Of a stretch of DNA of 64,000 nucleotides, positions 57,401-64,000 are shown one piece after another. Source of the DNA: Pyrrhosoma nymphula (lineage: Eukaryota; Arthropoda; Insecta; Odonata; Coenagrionidae); the NCBI GenBank assembly GCA_963573305.1, contig OY754329.1:48876417-48940416 (forward strand), given 5' to 3'. The translations under genes were made by a program, and so were the position numbers. Under the pieces are notes generated by a model. That model did not search any database and was not told where the DNA came from. It saw only the letters and a program-made list of their open reading frames with translations. How positions within the stretch are numbered: position 1 is the first letter of the stretch; each line of letters begins with the position of its first letter.

Positions 57401-59494
57401 TATCTTCAGGACTGTTTCTCGATGGAAGCCATTCATCTGAAAGGTTTTCAGGAAATGCTTTTTTTCTTTGGCTATGGAATCAGCGTCAGATTGAGAGCAT
57501 GCTTGGGGAAACAGGGTCTTTATAACTGCGTTCTTCTGTTGAGGGTGATGATGGGAGTCTGCGTGGAGATATCGGTCAGTATGGGTCTTTTTCCGGAAAA
57601 GGGAATGTCCTAAAGACCCATCTTCTTTCTTCTCAACCAGGACGTCCAGGAAAGGCAGGCGATTGTTCGTTTCCATTTCCATGGTGAAGGTTATGGCGAC
57701 GTTTTGTCCATTAAGGTGTTCAAGGAACTTCTGCAATTCACCTAATCCATGGGGCCATATTGCAAACGTCTCGTCCACATACCTCACGAAGAGTTTTGGC
57801 TTTTTGCTGTATGACTGCAAGGCTTAATGTTCTAAATCTTCCATGAAGTTAGCAATTACTGGGGAAAGAGGGGATCCCATGGCGGCGCCTTTCGTTTGTC
57901 AGTAAAACTTCCCATTCCAGAGGAAATAGGCGTCTTCACCCCCACTTTTTGAGCAACTTTATCTCTGTATATACAGAATGGTTGAGGCATCAGAAGATGC
58001 CTTATCAAGGTGAAACCAGTCACAATTTTAAATTAAGCCCATTTCACATGATACTTGATCCAGCACAAGTTCGAAGATACTCGCTAGTATGATAGCCTTC
58101 CAGTATTGTGTGATACAGAACCAGCATGCTGGCTAACAAGCACAATCGCCATCATACTGGCTCAGCTACTTGATTTCATAATTGATGAGGTACTAGTCTG
58201 CCACAAGCTTCAATTAGGGCCAAGTAGCCTTTGGCCAATCACTTTAGCTCTTACAGGTGCTACACAATTTTCACTTTTTGAAATCAGCACCATCTTTACC
58301 TACCTCCTTTTGGCAGTCAGTAGTTTTCAGGCTACAAAATCAACAATAAATAAAAATGTCCCAGCTGCTGTTTTGGTCGACAAATTCAATGATCATATGA
58401 AACCATCTAGGACAGCACCAATCATACTGGATTCAGTCCTCAATATCTAGCACCGGCTAGTATTCTAGGTCTAGTGCTCAAAGATATACAGTAAATCCAA
58501 GGCCAGAACCACAGTAAAGAATTAGCAAGGAATTTCTAAAGTCTATCTCCCACATCCTGTCCTGAAAAACCAGCTGATGATGTAAATTGGCATGTCTTTA
58601 ATATGCTTTGAATGGCAGTTCTACAACAAATCTGGAATTACTAACCCAGAACTGTACGGAAAGATCAAAGCTGCACCTCTTTCTGTGACTACAAAAGGGA
58701 ATGAGGCATCAAAGGCATCAATCCCTTCTTCAACCAGCTGTAGGACTGCTTCAGGGCTCCAGCATCCATGTACAACACGGAACTTATTTTCAGGAAATTC
58801 TTTCTATGAAATGGAAGAAATGAATTAAAAGTGAACCCAATAACAATCATGTAAAAGGGCAGTGTCATGGGTAATTTCACTCACAACTGTTTCCCTGATT
58901 ACAGGCTTAACTTTCTCAAAGTCAATGAATTCAACCTCCTGACCATTTCCATGCAATCCATCTATTACAAATCCATCAATGGCAGTTGCTGCTATTTCCT
59001 TGGCATAACTAACTCTTGAACTGACATCATAACCTCCTTGCAGTAATGCCAGAAATCCACTATTCTTCAGGACCTAAAATTTGAATACAATCATTTTACT
59101 TTGAAAGGTGCCTTCATTTAATCACCTCAAAAATACACTAACTGCATCAGTTTGTCACAAGCATGCAATGCAACATTGGTAAGAAAATAGGTGATAAAGT
59201 ATGTGGCATTTAGACTTAAACAATCAGCAAACATTTTTTCTACAAGTAACACAAATATGAAAAATTCAAAAAAACTTCCATATAAAAATATCCTCGTAAG
59301 GTGAAACCCATAACGAGAGAGTAAAAATATTTACTACCTCTGACTCCTTATGCCTTTCTAAGCACTTATGGAACAGATAAAGTGACCTTTTGATGCTTTT
59401 CTGTATTCGTTTGTTAGTACTGTCCATACTAGTTTCACCGTCTCCCAAACACTGATACATATCAGGACGAAATGCTTCCATTATATCCATGTAT
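54434..59494 (-). CDS. QTRT2: Queuine tRNA-ribosyltransferase accessory subunit 2-like (3' exons)
   Basis: Non-catalytic partner of the enzyme that swaps guanine for queuine at tRNA position 34. Exons (minus): 59494-59338 (YMDIMEAFRPDMYQCLGDGE), 59073-58885 (VLKNSGFLALLQGGYD, GFVIDGLHGNG), 58803-58646 (FRVVHGCWSPEAVLQLVEEG, FPFVVTERGAAL), 55397-55266, 55223-55062, 54542-54434. Phases fit at every junction; the fifth exon's acceptor is a choice among nearby AGs. The zinc motif CSCYCC (C-x-C-x2-C) is intact and the later His is in LMIHN, as in family members. The stop follows VSQKKTE. About 302 codons are accounted for, versus about 415 in vertebrates, so roughly 110 N-terminal residues are missing; their exons lie upstream and were not recognised before the window ends. 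Intron 3 (3.2 kb) contains a Penelope element. Confidence 0.9.
55948..56015 (-). ncRNA. Degenerate hammerhead-like motif in PLE-2 pLTR
   Basis: On the minus strand, AGAAGATGCCTTCGCAAGGT leads into GAAACCGGTCGCAG. The GAAAC and cleavage-site-like GGTCGC are intact and a GCCTTCGCAAGGT hairpin could be stem II, but the CTGATGA core is degraded to CCAGAAGA. It is probably inactive. Confidence 0.4.
56909..57820 (-). pseudogene. PLE-2 RT/GIY-YIG frame, 303 aa, truncated
   Basis: RT motif YVDETFAIW (YVDD-like; second Asp replaced by Glu), LPFLDVLVEKK, a linker, and the GIY-YIG endonuclease: GGIYQIKCSC followed by SYIGQTSRALKC, then AVAEH. Family members usually have an Arg about eight residues after YIGQTSR, and LKC is found here, so catalysis is doubtful. 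The frame is open over 303 codons, so decay is moderate. The N-terminal half of the RT is absent. Confidence 0.85.
58036..58645. other. QTRT2 intron, right of PLE-2
   Basis: A frame at 58106-58450 is open but motif-less. Confidence 0.4.
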
Positions 59495-60942
59495 CTGAAA
59501 GGAAAAAAGGGTGCACATTGTGCAGAGTTTAACTCTCAAGTCTGCACAAAGCCTTCATAACTTTTGCAAAGAGTCTGGCATGAATACTTTTTAGGGTGGA
59601 GCAGAAGTATGAATGAAAAAGAAATTTAAATCCTCTTAAAAAATAACAGGAACACCTTAAAATGAGTGGTGCTGAAGGAAAGATATTCCTAAAAAAATAT
59701 GTCATGGGAAATTAGATTCTGAAAAGGTGATATAAATAATTTTACATGGAAAACCAAAAACATACTTTTAGCATTTGCAGCAAATCCTTGTGCACCAACC
59801 ATGTAATCCACACTTCATCAAAACATAAGGCACACAACAACACCCAGTTATGAAGTATCACAGCATGTTCTGCAGAGCCATAAGCATTCCTCTATTTAAA
59901 GAAGAATTGTGCAAAGTAGGTAATGACATTCATCGTGAAGACAGCCATTGCCAACAGTCATTCAGAGCAATGAGTTTATACTTTATTACCAAAGAATTGA
60001 AAAAAACTTGCCAAGAAAATTTCTCTGCTCTACATAAAGAGAAATACTTTTGGCGATGCAATAAATACATTCCATCAAAACTAGAAATAATGTTGCGTAC
60101 CCAGGCTCCCAAGCTTCACCCAGGCACCGTTCAGTTTGATAGATAACTAATTTTCCCCAAGTAATGGTTAGGCATTGGGTTGGCTGTCAGGTTTAAGATT
60201 TTACTCCTGAAAGGTAGTGACATTATCATCATGGATATAATCACTGAATGAGATTTGTAGCATTTCATCCTATTTCTGAGAAACATGAGAAAGAATTTGC
60301 TAGATTGTTTGTATGGGGGCCTTCGACAGGAGCCTGGGCACTTAGACCATCTTGGTCCATTGTGCCAACCCCTTGCCTGTCGGCCACATGCAGAAAGGGG
60401 ACAAGAGCACCATGGTGAAGGCATGTATGGTCACCCATCCACCCTCTGTCCGAGCCCAACATTACTTAACTTCAGTAACCTTACGGGAACCGGTGTGTCA
60501 ATGTGGCTGGGCCCTTGCCCAGGAATTTGCTAAGTGAGTGGGGAAATTTTTCGCTAGTGGAAATGGATAGTACTACGTAATTGAGCATTAAGAAAATCAA
60601 CTTTAATAATCAACTACAAAAGTCACATATTATTAAAAACTAAAAAGGAAGGAAAGTAAAAGGGAGGAATACAATTATGGGAAGGATGTGCTTTGTTCCC
60701 CAAGATCTTCAATACTTCACTGAAAATGCAATGGAAGGTTTACGTATATTAAGGCAAAGAAATAATAATAATTTTTTTAGAAATATTAGTGACATACAGG
60801 TATTTAACATCCAAACAAATGCATGGTGTCAGCTTCAAAGCCAGTCCACCACGGCTTTTGCACCATCACTGAATACTCAGGATTATTAGCTCTCTTCAGG
60901 TGCTGGGGCTTCCGAGCTTTACCTGGGTTTTCAAGCTCAATC
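59495..60942. other. Probable QTRT2 intron or upstream region
   Basis: No exon with QTRT2 N-terminal motifs was found. A GC-richer patch at 60310-60540 (GGGAACCGGTGTG, CTGGGCCCTTGCCC) looks like a repeat end but was not identified. Frames at 59850-60146 and 60285-60533 have no family motif. Confidence 0.35.
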
Positions 60943-61197
60943 TTCTTTATATATAAGAGTGGACCCCTTTGTTTCTAGAATTTTTTTATTTGAAAAATCC
61001 ATTTGAGATTACTCCCCAACGTGCAACCATCTTCACGGTTGATGTTTGCCGGTCTCATCGCTATTTCTATACCACCTCTGATTACTGCTAAGTAACTAAC
61101 TCTGAAGACAGTTGCATGTTGGGGAGTAATCTCAAATGGATTTTTCAAATTTAAAAAATTCCAGCAACAATGGGGTCCACTCATATATAAAGAAGAG
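60943..61197. mobile_element. 255-bp MITE with long terminal inverted repeats
   Basis: Inverted arms of about 85 bp (60943-61028 and 61112-61197) are about 85% identical. The left reads GAGTGGACCCCTTTGTTTCT..., with GAGATTACTCCCCAACGTGC; the right is its inverse. Outer ends (TCTTCTTTATATATA / TATATAAAGAAGA) are themselves complementary. A TA target duplication within the TATATA blocks would fit a Tc1/mariner-type MITE, but this cannot be told apart from TIR sequence. No coding content. Confidence 0.85.
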
Positions 61198-61499
61198 CGA
61201 GTGGAATATCACAGTTCAGATAACCTGATGAAGCTGGCAGGAGGACCAGGGAAATTTTGTTTTACAACAGAAAAACAAACGCGGAATGAATCCAGAAAAA
61301 ATAAATAATTGAAAATTCATTAATGTTGATTAAACACATCAGCCGAAAAACAGGTGTGACCATGTTTGAGGCAGTGCTATGAAATTCTAATTTTCCATTA
61401 GGTTACAAGGGAAGCATGAATTTACTTGCTCTTAAACAATGAATTAAGGTCACTAGTTCCTATATAATAAGATTTTTCCTTTGAATCCAAGATAGCAGA

Positions 61500-62060
61500 C
61501 AACAGAGCACTGCTCTATGAATGCAATCCATGAAATAATTTGCTTTTGACTATGATAGCCCTAGCAGTGCTTCACTTGGCACCTATACCTCTGTCTAGCA
61601 AGGATGTAGTCAAGAATTAAGTCAGTGTTACATAAGGATGTAGTCGATTTGGTATCTTGCTGTCTCCAGACTGTCTTACATGCCTGTTGTTCGAAGAATA
61701 GGTTCACCACAACCATATTCTGCAGAACATACTTAACATATCACTAAAGCATTGTGCTACATAATTACCAATGTTTTACTACAAGGTATGTGTGTACATG
61801 TTCAACGGCATTTCTCCTTTGTCATTTAGTTTCCCTAGACCAGACTGCTCAACAATTCTTCCCCCTTTGCCCTCACCAACCAGTGCTAGCACATGATCAT
61901 AAAGTTCTCTTTTTCTTCACTGTGCTGAGGACTTCTTCAAGTTGCTCCAGTACTTTTTTTGTTTGTTTGGACATCGGTGCATAAATCTGGACTATTGCTA
62001 TATGAGGACTCTCCTTTTATCTTCATAATCAGGATTCTCTCATCATATTGACACCATAAC
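61500..62060 (-). mobile_element. Decayed RTE/CFDP2-like endonuclease fragment
   Basis: On the minus strand, translated remnants give APMSKQTKKVLEQLEE, LVGEGKGGRIVEQSGLGKLN (compare VVGEGRDGREVGDYGLGRRN in the 30-kb copy) and DYILARQRYRCQVKHC (compare DYIMVRHRYRN). Many stops and frame changes are present. It is the 5' (endonuclease) part of an element related to the 29.6-kb one but from a different subfamily. Confidence 0.75.
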
Positions 62061-62639
62061 TTCAGACCTGGTATTCCATGATTCAACTCACTATTTGTCC
62101 ACCTATACTGATGTTTCCCTAACAGTAGTCACCACCTAGAGTACCGACTGGAGGACTCTTTTACCCATGGGACCTTTATAAAAAAATGAATTTCTTGAGT
62201 ATTTTAAGTGTGATTGTTGTACTTACCTTCATTGCAGAAGAACATTTGACTATTAGCTTAGCAAAACAGCTCAAAATATGTAAGTTATGTGATTCCAAGA
62301 TAAATTGCACCAATTTGTATTGATACATCACTACTATGTTTTAGTTGAAGAACGTCAAATAAAAAACCAGCATACACAATATAACACTTTGTGCATGGGT
62401 TTGCTTGGTTTAACACAGCACAACATGTGAAGTCTTTAACATATTTCTAGCACTGAGAAGGTTCTTTTTTCATTCGTCAGTACTTCTGTAATTCTATCCC
62501 GATAATGTTAATTTTAAGTCTTCCTTTAAAATCCGATGGTTCACACGCTTTGTCTTTTACAGAGAAGTAATACACTCTTCCTGAGCCTTTTGTGGAAGGA
62601 GCTTTCATATAACAAATAATGTTATTTATAGAAACAATA

Positions 62640-63387
62640 CAGATATTTACTTTCTATTTAGGCCAGTAGAATGATGTTTAAGGTCCATAAGGATGCATGA
62701 ATTTTATTTTTAGGTCACATTCATCAACATGCTTAAACATGACCAATCCATAAAACCAGTAAATATCGTATAAAATGGTCACATAAGAATCAAAGCAAAT
62801 TTGTGCCATACTTTGTTCACAATTCCTTTGGTCTTCCTGAGAAATTGTGAATTGAACTGAAAGAGGCATCAAAATTAACTTTCTTCGCCACAATTACATT
62901 GGTTGAAATTGGAATGAAACAATGAAAACTACGGATGCCTGGAATTGTTTTCGCTTGATACCAATGAGTTTCTAGTTGCTGCCGAATTACTGACAAATGT
63001 TCTTTAGTATTTTTAAACGAAGAAGGATATTTTATCCACTCTGGACTTCATGCGCATTCATTCATAAACATTTTCAGCGGAAGTGATCGTGCTACCCGGA
63101 TCACATTGGCGACTTTCTATGTTGATAATTTGCTTAAATGTTCCACCTATTCCATCACAGAGAGATTTCCCATGGCTGGTTGGAAAAAATGACCAAGTAG
63201 CTTCTAAATGAAAGTCCAGGTGATAGTGGCATAGGTTTAGGAAGTTTTTGCAGTTCTTGTATTGCCCAGCACAACCATCACTGAAATACATATATTTGTG
63301 GGAAGGCCGAACACTGATGATCATAATTGTGAAACATTTTTTTAGTGTTTTATCATTTTTTATCTCAGAAAGCTTGCAAAATGCCAT
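62640..63387 (-). pseudogene. Fragment of repetitive protein with SDG / CDGIGG motifs
   Basis: The minus frame 63387-63058 (109 aa) reads KYMYFSDGCAGQYKNCKNF, LNLCHYHLDFHLEATWSFF and TSHGKSLCDGIGGTFKQ. Shifted-frame pieces continue: ETHWYQAKTIPGIRSFHCF (about 62980-62920) and WFYGLVMFKHVDECDLKI then KFMHPYGP (about 62760-62680). The order FSDG..QYKN, FFxTSHGKxxCDGIGG, AKTIPG, and WxxGLV...KFMHPxGP is a pattern I associate with multicopy arthropod proteins of unknown function. Two conserved Asp (SDG and CDG) could be part of a DDE-like or nuclease site, which is speculation. Frameshifts make this copy inactive. Confidence 0.5.
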
Positions 63388-64000
63388 TAATTTTATTTTT
63401 AGAGGTAGTGGGTTATATTTTTAGGATTAATAGAAAAAAAATTTAGCTTGATTAACATATTGCCTTTGGTCAATAATTGATGTTTTATAGAACCTTGTTT
63501 TCTGTGTTAAACTTTCTCAAATCTTATGAAACATAAGTGTATAGAGAATGTTTGATATCTCTGAGGACATCACTTAAAATATTTCTGAAATCCTCATAGT
63601 TTCCATGATAAAACTGCAAATTTTCATAAGAATTGGTTGAGAAATAAGACTAAGACAATTTTTTTCCTTTGGAGGTACAAGTGCCCTCGGAGACCTTGGA
63701 CATATAAAAACAGCAGTTTCACTTAAACTTCAAATGGTTGTGAAAAAAAAACTAGTAGAAATAGACAAGAAAAACTTCACATGATTTCATGTCTACATGA
63801 AAGGATGCAACATACCAAGTTTCATCAAAACCTGAGATGGTGGGTGTCATGGCCTGGTTGAACTTACACGTAATGACCCACCTCTCACCAATGGTGCATC
63901 ATAGTGCTTCCTCTTCCTGGTGCTGGTAAAAAAGAATATATTTTTTCCTATGAGGATAAAAATATTTCACCATATATGGGTCTCAAACCTTTGGTTCAGC
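63388..64000. other. No recognised feature
   Basis: AT-rich sequence to the window edge. Confidence 0.4.

Larger units (their letters stand above)
55948..58035 (-). mobile_element. Penelope-like retroelement (PLE-2) in QTRT2 intron
   Basis: Inverted terminal sequences flank the element: 55948-56030 (CCGGTTTCACCTTGCGAAGGC) and, inverted, 57965-58035. The 303-codon frame 57820-56909 runs from the RT palm to the end of the GIY-YIG endonuclease. Upstream to about 57935, MGSPLSPVIANFMEDLE precedes it in frame with two stops. The element is 5'-truncated at the RT, as PLE-1 is. It has the same orientation as the host gene. Confidence 0.88.

Noticed and set aside
1..64000. CRISPR arrays, operons, bacterial promoters or phage genes
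   Set aside because: None seen; the window has spliced eukaryotic genes and arthropod-type transposons. The regular direct repeats at 26.0 kb and 36.2 kb have only two units and no spacer array.

Overview
The window is eukaryotic nuclear DNA, most likely from an insect with a large, repeat-rich genome. The evidence is GT-AG introns, AT-rich intergenic sequence, and a mix of Penelope-like, RTE/CFDP2-like, Jockey-superfamily, Copia and piggyBac elements. The order cannot be fixed from sequence alone. There is no bacterial gene organisation, operon or CRISPR array.

Three host genes were recognised and rebuilt exon by exon, with splice phases that close. (1) A sorting nexin 16-like gene lies on the minus strand: ATG at 44362, stop at 24481, six exons. 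Its last 14.6 kb of intron plus terminal exon is filled with transposons. (2) A negative elongation factor E (NELF-E)-like gene lies on the plus strand, 45293-54136, six exons, head-to-head with the nexin about 0.93 kb away. Its RNA-recognition motif is split by a 7 kb intron that holds a degenerate piggyBac element. (3) A queuine tRNA-ribosyltransferase accessory subunit 2 (QTRT2)-like gene lies on the minus strand, 59494-54434, with six 3' exons found and the 5' exons not found. It meets NELF-E tail-to-tail and holds a Penelope element in one intron.

Left part (1-22 kb): no intact host gene is recognised. It contains a dispersed repeat pair (529-963 and 20413-20837), a Penelope-like element (6.2-9.1 kb) with a hammerhead-ribozyme-like motif and a nested 5'-truncated LINE, a 356-bp MITE with an 8-bp target duplication (11.5 kb), a 17-bp-arm hairpin (13.1 kb), and decayed fragments of large repetitive proteins (9.3-10.0, 14.3-15.0 and 15.7-17.0 kb, the last THAP-like with a tRNA-like SINE pair in its intron).

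Middle (24-37 kb, inside the nexin intron): a local duplication, a decayed piggyBac, an RTE-type LINE with an uninterrupted 991-codon ORF, and an unusual Copia-type LTR element. The Copia element has lost its integrase core and most of its RT/RNase H and carries about 180 codons of charged sequence of unknown origin instead.

Right part (37-64 kb): host genes interspersed with foldback elements, a 5S rRNA-derived sequence (40.3 kb), a 29-bp-arm near-loopless palindrome inside the NELF-E piggyBac (51.2 kb), a 255-bp inverted-repeat MITE (60.9 kb) and two decayed transposon-protein fragments (61.5-63.4 kb).

No wholly new defence or metabolic system was found. The most unusual items are the Copia derivative with a foreign ORF, the intron-bearing piggyBac inside NELF-E, the perfect palindromes, and the ribozyme-bearing Penelope copies.
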